The notes beneath the pieces were generated by a model, which did no database searches, was not told the origin of the DNA, and saw nothing but the letters and a program-made list of their open reading frames with translations. A DNA stretch of 33,118 nt from an uncultured Neomegalonema sp. GTDB taxonomy: Bacteria; Pseudomonadota; Alphaproteobacteria; Rhodobacterales; Rhodobacteraceae. The stretch lies in contig CALFVD010000005.1 in assembly GCA_937928005.1 (NCBI GenBank), positions 1 to 33,118 of the forward strand, given 5' to 3'. Position 1 is the stretch's first letter; each line of letters begins with the position of its first letter. This document shows, one piece after another, positions 25,319 through 33,118 of this stretch. Made by a program: the position numbers and the translations under genes.

Positions 25319-26290
25319 ATGCACCGGACTTTGACCATGGCCCTGCTTGCGACCGTAACGGTGGCGGGCTTCACCTCGACCGCAATGGCAGGATCGTCGG
25401 ATTCCTACGCTACACCGCAAGTGCAGCAGGAAACGTCGATCACCACCTTTACCGCCGCAGCGCCGCCAGTAATGGAAACATATGCCGCGCCCGCGCCTGT
25501 TTATGCGCCTACTACTGCCCCTGCGCCGATCGTTACGGAAACGGTCAAGGATGGCTATTACGATGCGGCTCGCTACGGCGGTAATGCGCAGTTTGGATAC
25601 GAGCAGAGCCATGCTTGCGGCGGCGCGTTGGATGGCGAGAAATGCCTCGTTATCCTATCGGATCACATGCGCCGTGTGCGCCTTGACCGCCCGGCAGGCA
25701 CGATCCTAGTCGGTAATCCGCTGATTGCGGATGTGACGGTGCTGGGCAATGATACGGTCTTCGTTTCTGCGCGCTCCATCGGTTCAACCAACATCATCGT
25801 CCTCGATAAGCAGGGCAATGAGATGGTGACGTATGAAGTGTTCGTTCGTGAGCCGCGCACGAAGCGCGTGGTGCTGAATAATGGCGGCATTGCCGAAAAC
25901 TATCAATGCGCTCCGCATTGTGAACGCGCCCTCACGCAGAGCGATTCCAGCGCGCCTTACAGAGAGCGTTCGGGTGTAATCACGACCGATCTTGGCCTTG
26001 ATGCGAATGCTATCGGCCTCCAGAGCGGACCTAACCCGAATACTGATCCAACGGCGGCGGAATCAGTGAGCGGATCGCAAGGCGGCGGTGCGGCGGCAAT
26101 AGGCGGCGCGGCAGCAGGTGGTCTTGCTGGCGAAGTTGCTGGCCTTACGGATAGCGTCGCGCCCGCATTGGGTCTTGCTGGTGCATTGGGCGGTCTCCTC
26201 GGTGGAGGAGGTGGCGGTGGTGGCAATGAAAGCGGCGGCCCGGCCCGCACGGATGCACCGCCCCTACCAACCGCATCTGGCTTGAACTGA
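25319..26290 (+). CDS. Exported protein with pilus/secretin N-terminal (pil_N) domain and glycine-rich tail
   Basis: A 323-residue protein. Residues 1-24 are a signal peptide (ending TAMA). A Pro/Ala/Thr-rich linker follows to about 75. Residues 111-178 (LVILSDHMRRVRLDRPAGTI to VTYEVFV) are the short beta domain found at the N-terminus of CpaC-type secretins, with the SIGSTNIIVLDKQGNEM core. Four cysteines flank it (Cys100, Cys109 and about 197 and 201), suggesting disulfides. The C-terminus is a long Gly/Ala-rich tail with a run of glycines. There is no secretin channel domain and no other pilus gene nearby, so it may be an envelope protein using this domain alone. AAGG lies upstream of the ATG. 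Confidence 0.7.
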   Translation: MHRTLTMALLATVTVAGFTSTAMAGSSDSYATPQVQQETSITTFTAAAPPVMETYAAPAPVYAPTTAPAPIVTETVKDGYYDAARYGGNAQFGYEQSHACGGALDGEKCLVILSDHMRRVRLDRPAGTILVGNPLIADVTVLGNDTVFVSARSIGSTNIIVLDKQGNEMVTYEVFVREPRTKRVVLNNGGIAENYQCAPHCERALTQSDSSAPYRERSGVITTDLGLDANAIGLQSGPNPNTDPTAAESVSGSQGGGAAAIGGAAAGGLAGEVAGLTDSVAPALGLAGALGGLLGGGGGGGGNESGGPARTDAPPLPTASGLN

Positions 26291-26390
26291 TGAAAATGTA
26301 GCGAATTGCGGTTATCCTGAACCACAAACTGCCATGTTTTGCGCGGCTCTTGGTGCAAAACATGGCTCAGGCTTATCGCAAATCGTGATA

Positions 26391-26420
26391 GCGCCGCTCC
26401 TATGGGAGCGGCGTTTTTCG
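26391..26420 (+). terminator. Rho-independent terminator
   Basis: Stem CGCCGCTCC (26392-26400) pairs with GGAGCGGCG (26405-26413) around a 4-base loop and is followed by TTTTT. It lies about 100 bases after the pil_N gene and three bases before the converging MBL hydrolase stop; it may work for both directions. Confidence 0.8.
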
Positions 26421-26422
26421 CT

Positions 26423-27247
26423 TTAAGGATGTGGTAAGTCGATCTGCATTCCGTCATAGGCGGGAATGACCGTATCGGGCAGGTACGCCGCCAGTTCCTC
26501 GTAATCGAGATCATTATGCAGGTTGGTGAGAATCGCGCGCTTGGGTTTTATCGTTTCGATCCACTCCAGTGTCAGATCGACATGGGCATGAGTCGGGTGC
26601 GGCGTCCAGCGTAAGGCATCGACGATCCAGACATCGAGATCGGCGAGGGCGGCGGCGGTATCGTCGCGTAGGGCGCTAACATCGGGTGTGTATGCCAGTC
26701 CGCCGAAGCGGAAGCCACGGGCGTCGAAGTTGGGACCATGGGCGATGGTATGGGCGGTCGTGGTGATTGCACCACCTGCGCCATCAACCGTGACCATCTC
26801 GTCATGGATGCGCAGGGTGAAGATGGGAGGGTAGAGGCTGCCTTCGGGCTGGGTGAAAGCATACCCAAAGCGGACCTCCAGCATTGCTGCCGTATCCGGG
26901 TCGGTCCAGATATCAAGCTGTTTCCGGCGATTGATGACGATGGGGCGCAGGTCGTCTAGGCCGTGGGTGTGGTCGGCGTGCTCGTGGGTTAGAATGGCGG
27001 CATCAATAGTGCCGATGCCTGCATCCAGAAGTTGCTCACGAGCATCGGGACCGACATCGACTAACACGCGGGTCGTACCTTCTGTGCCAATCCGCTCGAC
27101 GAGCAAGGCGCAGCGGCGGCGGCGGTTTTTGGGGTTGGTTGGGTCGCATTTGCCCCATGCCCCGCGCCCGTCCTCACCGCCCAACCGAGGCACGCCACCA
27201 GAGGAGCCGCAACCCAAGATGGTAGCGCGCAGAATATCGCCGGTCAT
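26423..27247 (-). CDS. MBL-fold metallo-hydrolase (PhnP/RNase Z-like)
   Basis: A 274-residue metallo-beta-lactamase-fold enzyme. The N-terminal glycine turn LGCGSSGGVPRLGG and the metal motif LTHEHADHTHGLDDLRP are those of the PhnP / lipoate-synthase-associated phosphodiesterase branch; the Cys/Asn-rich stretch CDPTNPKNRRRRCALLV agrees. Later His residues (HTIAHG, NLHNDLDYEEL) complete the metal site. It probably cleaves cyclic phosphodiesters, but the natural substrate is unknown. Its start overlaps the tatD stop by four bases, making it the last gene of the carboxypeptidase-tmk-holB-tatD unit. Confidence 0.85.
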   Translation of the reverse strand: MTGDILRATILGCGSSGGVPRLGGEDGRGAWGKCDPTNPKNRRRRCALLVERIGTEGTTRVLVDVGPDAREQLLDAGIGTIDAAILTHEHADHTHGLDDLRPIVINRRKQLDIWTDPDTAAMLEVRFGYAFTQPEGSLYPPIFTLRIHDEMVTVDGAGGAITTTAHTIAHGPNFDARGFRFGGLAYTPDVSALRDDTAAALADLDVWIVDALRWTPHPTHAHVDLTLEWIETIKPKRAILTNLHNDLDYEELAAYLPDTVIPAYDGMQIDLPHP

Positions 27248-28020
27248 ATCGGAACCTTGGTGAAGAGGCGGTGGAAATTGGCGGTGGTGGCCATTGCAAA
27301 ATCAGCGGTGTCGATGCCGAATATTTCTGCGCCGGTGATGGCGGTGTGAGCGACATAGGCGGGTTCGTTGCGCTTGCCACGCTTAGGAACCGGCGCGAGG
27401 TAGGGGGCGTCTGTCTCGACCAGAATACGGTCGAGGGGCGCATCGGCGAAGATGGCGCGCAGGTCGGTGGCGTTCTTGAAGGTCACGACACCGGACATCG
27501 ATAGGTAGAAACCCATATCGAGGGCGGCTTCGGCCAATGCGCGGCCTGATGAGAAACAGTGCATAACGCAGGTATAGGGGCCATCATTGTAGCCTTCGCG
27601 CAGGATGGCGGCCATGTCGTCATCGGCATCGCGAGAATGGATGATGAGGGGCAGGCCCGTCTGGCGCGCGGCGATAATATGGCGACGCAGGCTCTCCTTT
27701 TGCATATCGGGGGGCCATTTATCGTAATGGTAGTCGAGGCCCGTTTCGCCAATGCCGACCATTTTCGGGTGTGCCGCATAAGCGATAAGTTCTTCGGTGG
27801 TTAGGAGCGGGGCTTCGCCGACATTCAGCGGATGCGCGCCCATCGCGTACCAGACGCTGTCATGCGCCTCGGCGATGGCGCGGACGGTTGGCTCTGCGCT
27901 GGCGCGGGTGCAAATCGTCACCATTTTCGTCACGCCAGCCGCACGCGCGCGGACGACGAGGTCGTCGCGGTCCCCGTCGAAATCGGGGAAATCGAGATGG
28001 CAATGGCTATCGACGAGCAT
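27244..28020 (-). CDS. tatD: TatD-family metal-dependent DNase
   Basis: A 258-residue TIM-barrel hydrolase. Metal ligands are in LVDSHCHLDFPDF (HxH), GIGETGLDYHY (Glu), LIIHSRDADDD (His), MHCFSSG (His) and ILVETDAPYLAP (Asp). The family has 3'-5' exonuclease and D-aminoacyl-tRNA-linked activities in different members; a DNA repair role is usual. ATG 28020 was preferred since the fold begins MLVDSHCH; the frame open to 28113 overlaps holB. It sits 22 bases after holB. Confidence 0.92.
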   Translation of the reverse strand: MLVDSHCHLDFPDFDGDRDDLVVRARAAGVTKMVTICTRASAEPTVRAIAEAHDSVWYAMGAHPLNVGEAPLLTTEELIAYAAHPKMVGIGETGLDYHYDKWPPDMQKESLRRHIIAARQTGLPLIIHSRDADDDMAAILREGYNDGPYTCVMHCFSSGRALAEAALDMGFYLSMSGVVTFKNATDLRAIFADAPLDRILVETDAPYLAPVPKRGKRNEPAYVAHTAITGAEIFGIDTADFAMATTANFHRLFTKVPI

Positions 28021-28042
28021 AATGCGTTCCGTTCGGATGTGA

Positions 28043-29044
28043 TCAGACGGTAGCTCGTTTCGCTGCGCCTTCCATTTGCGTGACCATATCCAGCAATGCC
28101 TGTCGCCGGTCAAGGTTGAGTGCGCGGGTGCGGGCGGCGATATCCTGCATCGCCATGGCTGTTTTGGCCCATTGGGCGGCGGTTGCGCGGGTTGCTGGGG
28201 TTTCGCCTATAGTGTCGCAGGCATGGTGCGCGGCGGTGTCGATCAAGATGCGGATGGCGATGCCGAAGCCTTCGTCCTTGTCGGCGGGGGCAACGGCATC
28301 GGCGAGGCGGTGCAGAGCGGCGCGGTCGATGCGCGTAGGGAGCGGTGCGAGGATGCGCTGGACGGCGTTGGCGATGGTTGCGCCGTCTTCAGAGGCGAGG
28401 TTGAGGGCTTCGCCGACCGATCCGCGCGCCACGGGAATGAGGGCGGCGGCGAGGTCTTCGCCGGTCGCGGCGCGGTAGGCGGCGGCGAGGGCATCATCGT
28501 CCAACTGGCGGAAATCGAGGATGCGGCAGCGGGAGCGGATCGTAGGGAGCAAGCGGCCCGGCGCGTGGCTGATGAGGAAGAAGGCGACGCGAGCGGGTGG
28601 TTCTTCCAACAGTTTCAGTAGGGCGTTGGCGGCACTGGGGTTCATCTCCTCGGCGCAGTCGATGATGACGCAGCGCCATTCTTCCCGCCCTGCCGCCAAG
28701 GAGAGAGCGGCGCGTAGGTCGCGGATCTGCTCTACGTCGATCTGGGTGCGTAGCTTGCCAGTCTTTTCGTTGATGCGGCGGGCGATGAGGGTGATGCGGG
28801 TCTCATTGCCCTCGGTAATGCGTCGATGGACCGGATCTGTGGCGCCCATCGTGACGTGCGCTTGGTCGGTGAGGAGGGCATGGCTGGCGAGCCATGCGAA
28901 GGTGGCCTTGCCTACTCCACGCGGCCCGGTCAGGAGCCAGCCGTGATGTATCCGCTCCGCGCCCAAAGCTGCGTCGAAGGCGGCGACGGCCTCATCTTGC
29001 CCGATGAGGTTGGCTGTGGCGTGAGGGGGCGGTGCGTCGATCAT
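28043..29044 (-). CDS. holB: DNA polymerase III delta' subunit
   Basis: A 333-residue clamp-loader subunit. The N-terminus LIGQDEAVAAFDAALGAERI-HHGWLLTGPRGVGKAT holds a P-loop, and the VIIDCAEEMNPSAANALLKLLEEPP block is the conserved region of delta' and gamma/tau proteins. The usual zinc-binding cysteines are not evident, as in other alphaproteobacterial forms. It helps load the sliding clamp. Its start overlaps the tmk stop by four bases, so translation is coupled. Confidence 0.92.
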   Translation of the reverse strand: MIDAPPPHATANLIGQDEAVAAFDAALGAERIHHGWLLTGPRGVGKATFAWLASHALLTDQAHVTMGATDPVHRRITEGNETRITLIARRINEKTGKLRTQIDVEQIRDLRAALSLAAGREEWRCVIIDCAEEMNPSAANALLKLLEEPPARVAFFLISHAPGRLLPTIRSRCRILDFRQLDDDALAAAYRAATGEDLAAALIPVARGSVGEALNLASEDGATIANAVQRILAPLPTRIDRAALHRLADAVAPADKDEGFGIAIRILIDTAAHHACDTIGETPATRATAAQWAKTAMAMQDIAARTRALNLDRRQALLDMVTQMEGAAKRATV

Positions 29045-29640
29045 AGGGCGACAAGGGCGGCGGCGAGGATGGCGTCGGGGGTCTGGGTCGCGTCGATGAT
29101 TGTGAAGCGGTCCGGTTCTGCTTTGGCTTGCATGAGAAAGGATTGGCGCAGGGTTTCGTGCAATGCGGTGCCCATCCGCTCGAATCGGTCAGGCCCAGCA
29201 CGGCTGGCGGCACGGCTGAGGCCGATCTCGGCGGGTGCGTCGAGCAGCAAGGTGGCATCAGGGGAAAGGCCGATGGTGCGTGCATGCAGCAGGTCGATCA
29301 GGGTTGGATCGACGCCGCGTGCGCCCTGATAGGCACGTGTACTGTCGAGATAACGGTCACAGATTACATCACGTCCAGCGGCGAGGGCCGGTTCTACGGT
29401 GCATCGCACATGGTCACGGCGGGCGGCATTCAGCAGTAGGAGTTCGGTCATGGCGTCCCAGCGATCCGGTTCCCCCGTCACTAGCAATGCGCGGATTTCC
29501 TCGGCTCCCGGTGATCCACCCGGCTCACGGGTAAATAAGGCATCGGCGAAGGTGGAGGCCGCGCGTAAGCCGGAAACGAGGGTCGATTTGCCTGTGCCCT
29601 CGCCTCCCTCGATGGTAATGAAGCGGCCCCGTGCGGTCAT
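29041..29640 (-). CDS. tmk: Thymidylate kinase
   Basis: A 199-residue kinase converting dTMP to dTDP. It has the P-loop FITIEGGEGTGKST, the DRX motif region REPGGSPGAEEIR, the CDRYLDSTRAYQGA block and a C-terminal LID region with SRAASRAGPDRFE. I chose ATG 29640, which overlaps the carboxypeptidase stop by four bases; the frame open to 30030 is an antisense-like extension in that gene. It is coupled to genes on both sides. Confidence 0.95.
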   Translation of the reverse strand: MTARGRFITIEGGEGTGKSTLVSGLRAASTFADALFTREPGGSPGAEEIRALLVTGEPDRWDAMTELLLLNAARRDHVRCTVEPALAAGRDVICDRYLDSTRAYQGARGVDPTLIDLLHARTIGLSPDATLLLDAPAEIGLSRAASRAGPDRFERMGTALHETLRQSFLMQAKAEPDRFTIIDATQTPDAILAAALVAL

Positions 29641-30806
29641 TCTGTGGCTACGCCTTCTGTTGTGGGGGCGGGTTTCAGGGCGGCGAGTGCGCTTTCGGCT
29701 AGGTAGAGCGCGCCCGCCTTCAATTTCTCCTGTAATCCTCCACGCGCGACCGCTTCGCCCGCTACGAGCGGGATTTCGACTGCCGTTACATTGGGCGCGG
29801 ACAGGCGCAGGGTCGCGATTTTCTGACCCTTCTTGATGGGTGCTTCGATGGGGCCAGAATAGACAATTTCGCCTGTCACCTTGCGCAAGGCACCGTAGGG
29901 CGTGGTCATCACGACGGGGTCTTGCACGACGAGGGGCACGCGCGGCTGTGCGCCAATCCAGACGGCGGCGGTGCCGACTTCGGCCCCAGTTTCGAGCAAT
30001 TCTTTCGTCTCGAATTCCCGGAAACCCCAACGGATAATTCGTTCCGCTTCGATGGAGCGTTCATTGCTTGATGAGAGGCCAGCGATAACGAGGATCAGGC
30101 GGCGATCATCGTTTTTAGCCGAGCCAACAAGGCCGTATCCGGCGGCTTCGGTATGGCCGGTTTTAAGGCCGTCTGCACCAAGCCCAAGACCGAGGAGGGG
30201 GTTGCGGTTCCGCTGGTCGATTCCCTCCCACTCGAATGATTGTTCGGAATAGATGGGGTAGAATTGCGGGTATTTGCTGATGATATGATCGGCGAGGATG
30301 GCGAGGTCGCTAACGCTCATCTCATGCCCCTCGTCGGGCCAGCCGGTCGCATTGCGGAAGGTGGAGTTTTCTAGCCCTAACTCCTTGGCGCGCACCGTCA
30401 TGCGGCGCGCAAATTCAGCCTCCGACCCGGCCAAACCTTCGGCGATAACAATACAGGCGTCATTGCCGGATTGGACAATAATGCCGCGTAACAAGTCGCC
30501 GACACTAATGCGGTCGCCGACTTTGACGAACATTTTGGAGCCGCCCTTCTTCCACGCTTTTTCGCTAACCACGAATTCATCGTCGAGGGACAGGCGGCCC
30601 GATGCGAGCGCCTCGAACACCATCGTAACCGTCATCAATTTTGACATTGAGGCGGGCGGAATCGCCATATCAGCGTTCTTTTCCATCAAGACCGCACCGG
30701 AGGTGGCGTCGATTAGAATCGCGTTACGTGCCTCGGTCGCGAAGGGTTCGGCCTGCGCGGCGGTTGTGCCGAGCATCAAGGTGAGAAGGGTTGCAAAGCG
30801 GCGCAT
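29637..30806 (-). CDS. D-alanyl-D-alanine carboxypeptidase (PBP5/6 type)
   Basis: A 389-residue low-molecular-mass penicillin-binding protein. A signal peptide (ending TTAAQA) directs it to the periplasm, where it trims the terminal D-Ala from peptidoglycan stem peptides. The three active-site motifs are SMSK (Ser nucleophile, in PPASMSKLMTV), SGN (VQSGNDACIV) and KTG (LKTGHTEAAGYG). A C-terminal beta domain (PBP5_C) and an amphipathic end for membrane contact follow. ATG 30806 has GGGAG seven bases upstream; the ATG at 30836 falls inside the terminator hairpin. First gene of the five-gene unit. Gene naming (dacC/dacF) is left open. Confidence 0.93.
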   Translation of the reverse strand: MRRFATLLTLMLGTTAAQAEPFATEARNAILIDATSGAVLMEKNADMAIPPASMSKLMTVTMVFEALASGRLSLDDEFVVSEKAWKKGGSKMFVKVGDRISVGDLLRGIIVQSGNDACIVIAEGLAGSEAEFARRMTVRAKELGLENSTFRNATGWPDEGHEMSVSDLAILADHIISKYPQFYPIYSEQSFEWEGIDQRNRNPLLGLGLGADGLKTGHTEAAGYGLVGSAKNDDRRLILVIAGLSSSNERSIEAERIIRWGFREFETKELLETGAEVGTAAVWIGAQPRVPLVVQDPVVMTTPYGALRKVTGEIVYSGPIEAPIKKGQKIATLRLSAPNVTAVEIPLVAGEAVARGGLQEKLKAGALYLAESALAALKPAPTTEGVATE

Positions 30807-30822
30807 GGGCGTCTCCCGAACA

Positions 30823-30853
30823 GAAAAATGCCGCACCCCGAAGGGTACGGCAT
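30823..30853 (-). terminator. Strong rho-independent terminator with UUCG loop
   Basis: On the minus strand an 11-base stem (30843-30853 pairing with 30828-30838, one G-T pair) closes a C(TTCG)G tetraloop and is followed by TTTTT. It lies 39 bases after the SPOR gene stop, so it ends that transcript and isolates the carboxypeptidase operon from it. Confidence 0.9.
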
Positions 30854-30891
30854 CGAAGTCTAAACGATTCGCTTCGTCAGGGCGAAGGGTA

Positions 30892-32400
30892 TCAGCCTTT
30901 CACGACGCGGGCTTCGTAGTAACCCAACTCGCGGACCCGGTTGCGAACGGCACGGGCATCACGCTTGGAGCCGCCAGAGATACGAACGCGGTGGTAGATT
31001 TTGCCGCGAACGCGCGCTGGTACGACGAATGCCTGCTCACCTGCCGCACCGAGGCGGTTGACGAGACGGGCGGCGCGGTTCTGGTCGATGAACGCACCAA
31101 CCTGAACAACATGACCACCAGTGGGCGCAACCTGCTGTGGAGCATAGGCGGCGACCTGCTGAGGAGCGGCGATTGCGGCGGCGGCTGCCGCTGCGGTCTG
31201 TGAGTTCAGATCATAGTAATCGGCGGCAGGCTGTGCGTTCTGGTACTCATAGCCGCCGACATTGACGGGCTGTACGGGTGCCGGTGCAGCAAAAGTTTGC
31301 TGCTGTACAGGCTCGTAGGTTGGCTGTGCGGTCACATAGGTCTGCTGTGGTTCCGCAGCGTAGGTTTGCTGCGAAGGCACGTAGTTCTGTTGAGGCTCTG
31401 CAGTGAAGGTCTGTTGCGATGGCACATAGGTCTGCTGTGGTGCTGTGTAGGTCTGTTGTGGCTCTGCGGCATAAGTCTGCTGCGAAGGCACGTAGTTTTG
31501 CTGAACTGATGGCGATGTGTAGCTCTGTGCGACAGGCTCATAAGTCTGCTGTGCCGGTGCGACATAGGACGTTGCGGCGTCATATGCCTGCGAGTAGCTG
31601 GGCGCCGTGGCCTGATAGCCCTGAGTTACAGGCGCAACCTGCTGAAGTGCCTGATAGGGGTCGGTATAGGTCGTGCCGGTGGTTGGCTCGATCTGCGTTG
31701 AGCTGCCCACGTATTTGGAGCCGGTCGTCGGAGCGATCTGGTAGCTGTAATCCGAAGATGTGGTCGCTGCGGCTGGCTTTGCGGCAACTGGTGCTACTTT
31801 TGCCCGTGCAGGCTCGGCGGGTGCCGCTGCGGCGGTTCCACTACGACGCTCATGCGGTGCGTAATTTGGCTCGGAGGGCGCGAAATTGCCCCACTGGCTT
31901 GCATTGTTGAACCCGCCATAGGGGTCAAAGCCGAAACCTGGTGCGCCAGGAACGGGGAAACCCGCGATGCCCGCTGCCGCAAACTGGCCGGGAAGGCCGT
32001 AGCCGGGGAAGGGCTGTGGCGCGCCATAGCCTTGCTCAGGAGCCGAAGCCGGGACGGGTGCGCCATATCCGGGAAGCGGTGCAGGAGCGCCGTAGCCTTG
32101 CTGTGCGGGCGCTGCATAACCCTGCTGAATAGGAGCGCCGTAACCCTGCTGCACAGGTGCGCCATAGCCCTGTTGTGTGGGGGCCGCGAAGCCGTAATTT
32201 GCGTAGCCGCCCTGAAGCTGCTGACCGGGGAAGCCGTAGCCTGCTGCGGCGGGCTGACCATAGGTCGGCGCATTATGCGGCTGCTGCTGCGTGACATCGG
32301 CGACCGCGAGGGACGAAGCTCCGAAGACGGTAAGTGTTGAAAGGGTAGCGACGATCACGGCACGCGAGGGTGCCTTACGGTTCCATGCTGGCAGAGACAT
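30892..32400 (-). CDS. Exported SPOR-domain protein with long Gln/Tyr/Pro repeat tracts
   Basis: A 502-residue protein. The N-terminus has a Sec-type signal (ending SSLAVA). Two repetitive tracts follow: heptads of QQGYGAP type (coding bases about 32030-32190) and a longer QQTYVPS / QQTYAAEP tract (about 31300-31560). The last 75 residues form a SPOR domain (GGHVVQVGAFIDQNRAARL to YYEARVVKG), which binds peptidoglycan stripped of stem peptides, typical of division septa. The gene sits before a D,D-carboxypeptidase, fitting cell-wall work. ATG 32400 has AGAGGA seven bases upstream. Related SPOR genes occur in this place in other alphaproteobacteria; the repeat tracts are less usual. Confidence 0.85.
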   Translation of the reverse strand: MSLPAWNRKAPSRAVIVATLSTLTVFGASSLAVADVTQQQPHNAPTYGQPAAAGYGFPGQQLQGGYANYGFAAPTQQGYGAPVQQGYGAPIQQGYAAPAQQGYGAPAPLPGYGAPVPASAPEQGYGAPQPFPGYGLPGQFAAAGIAGFPVPGAPGFGFDPYGGFNNASQWGNFAPSEPNYAPHERRSGTAAAAPAEPARAKVAPVAAKPAAATTSSDYSYQIAPTTGSKYVGSSTQIEPTTGTTYTDPYQALQQVAPVTQGYQATAPSYSQAYDAATSYVAPAQQTYEPVAQSYTSPSVQQNYVPSQQTYAAEPQQTYTAPQQTYVPSQQTFTAEPQQNYVPSQQTYAAEPQQTYVTAQPTYEPVQQQTFAAPAPVQPVNVGGYEYQNAQPAADYYDLNSQTAAAAAAAIAAPQQVAAYAPQQVAPTGGHVVQVGAFIDQNRAARLVNRLGAAGEQAFVVPARVRGKIYHRVRISGGSKRDARAVRNRVRELGYYEARVVKG

Positions 32401-32726
32401 GACCTGTTCCTCTTTATCTGTTTCGACGCCCATGTTGCTCGATAGGTTTTTTGGTCGTTCAAGGGCGTATTTTGGCGTTCCGAGGGCATTTCCTCACAAC
32501 ATGCATCGGACGATAGGCGAATCAGCTGGAATCGTGCAACCTTTTTCTGCAATCTTGAATCGGAAAAGTGTCTAATCTATAAGACTCTATGGTCTTTCCT
32601 TCATGTTATTTTGGACAAATTCCAGTTTTTGCCTCTTTTCGGTACGGCATGGTGCCCCGGTGGCTGACTTGTGAAGTGTTGCCAAAGGGCATAGATCAGC
32701 GACGAAACTTGCGAAGGATGTATCTA
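32401..32726. other. Divergent intergenic region between the SPOR gene and the epimerase
   Basis: About 326 bases that must carry promoters for both directions. I see a weak hairpin (AAGAC, 6-base loop, GTCTT at 32581-32596) but no clear operator, gene or RNA. The short frames here are shadows. Confidence 0.5.
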
Positions 32727-33118
32727 ATGATTGGACGACTGAACCATGTGGCCATAGCGGTGCCCGACCTTGATGCGGCCTGTGCGCAGTATCGCGATGC
32801 GCTGGGGGCCAGCGTTGGGGCGCCTCAGGACGAGCCGGATCACGGGGTTACAGTTGTTTTCGTTGATCTGCCTAATACTAAGATTGAGTTCTTGCATCCG
32901 CTGGGCGAAGATTCACCGATTGCGGGGTTTCTGGCAAAGAACCCGTCGGGGGGCATCCACCATATCTGCTATGAGGTCGATGATATTCTCGCCGCCCGTG
33001 ATCGGTTGGTCGAGACAGGGGCGCGGGTTTTGGGCAGTGGTGAGCCAAAGATCGGCGCGCATGGAAAGCCGGTGCTTTTCCTGCACCCGAAAGATTTTGC
33101 GGGAACACTGGTCGAGTT
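32727..33118 (+). CDS. mce: Methylmalonyl-CoA epimerase (cut by window edge)
   Basis: A reading frame of 130 codons is visible before the sequence ends; the family is about 134 residues, so nearly the whole protein is here. It belongs to the glyoxalase/VOC fold: metal ligands are in RLNHVAIAVPDLD (His7), GGIHHICYEVDD (His) and the final GTLVE (Glu). It interconverts the 2R and 2S forms of methylmalonyl-CoA in propionate breakdown. AAGGA lies about eight bases before the ATG. The partner mutase is not in the window. Confidence 0.9.
   Translation, partial: MIGRLNHVAIAVPDLDAACAQYRDALGASVGAPQDEPDHGVTVVFVDLPNTKIEFLHPLGEDSPIAGFLAKNPSGGIHHICYEVDDILAARDRLVETGARVLGSGEPKIGAHGKPVLFLHPKDFAGTLVE

Noticed and set aside
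31300..32190. Regularly spaced repeats suggestive of a CRISPR or other array
   Set aside because: Spacing is short and in frame, the units encode QQTY and QQGYGAP peptides in the SPOR protein, and no unique spacers exist.

Overview
The window reads as a chromosomal segment of an alphaproteobacterium with moderately high GC. The evidence is the SPOR protein / D,D-carboxypeptidase / tmk / holB / tatD / metallo-hydrolase order, a pepA-holC pair, a five-step-type histidine utilisation cluster with hutF, and a PEP-CTERM-like anchor. I cannot place the order or genus. No rRNA, tRNA or CRISPR array was seen.

Region 1 (1-9300) is accessory and scarred by mobile DNA. It opens with the first 17 codons of an IS110-type transposase running off the left edge, whose upstream non-coding DNA may hold a bridge RNA. 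Next come an SDR oxidoreductase, an aldo/keto reductase plus Tat-exported multicopper oxidase pair, a PAS_5-type protein with a puzzling start, a gamma-glutamyltransferase and a GmrSD-like DUF262/HNH protein (probable defence nuclease). The region ends with a lone HlyD-type efflux adaptor lying between a short leftover reading frame and a dead, internally deleted IS5-type transposase. It looks like the wreck of an efflux operon.

Region 2 (9301-17875) is histidine catabolism. hutC (GntR/UTRA repressor) points right and converges on a leftward operon hutI-hutH-hutU-flavin reductase-like gene. hutF is divergent from hutI. A perfect 14-bp palindrome sits inside a good sigma70-like promoter between hutI and hutF, and a related half-conserved site lies in front of hutC, so these are the likely HutC operators. 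Histidine would pass HutH, HutU, HutI and HutF to N-formylglutamate; hutG is not in the window. A lone Rieske oxygenase converges with hutF.

Region 3 (17876-26290) holds an ABC-F ATPase, a secreted protein with a PEP-CTERM-like tail, glyQ-pepA-holC on the minus strand, a small ribbon-helix-helix-like protein, a CAP-domain lipoprotein and a stand-alone pilus/secretin N-terminal-domain protein with a glycine-rich tail.

Region 4 (26391-33118) is a compact leftward housekeeping operon: D,D-carboxypeptidase, tmk, holB, tatD and an MBL-fold hydrolase. Three of its junctions are 4-base stop/start overlaps. It is separated from an upstream repeat-rich SPOR protein by a strong UUCG-loop terminator. 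The right edge cuts a methylmalonyl-CoA epimerase gene 130 codons in.

Functions are assigned by family motifs read from the translated sequence; no database search was run.
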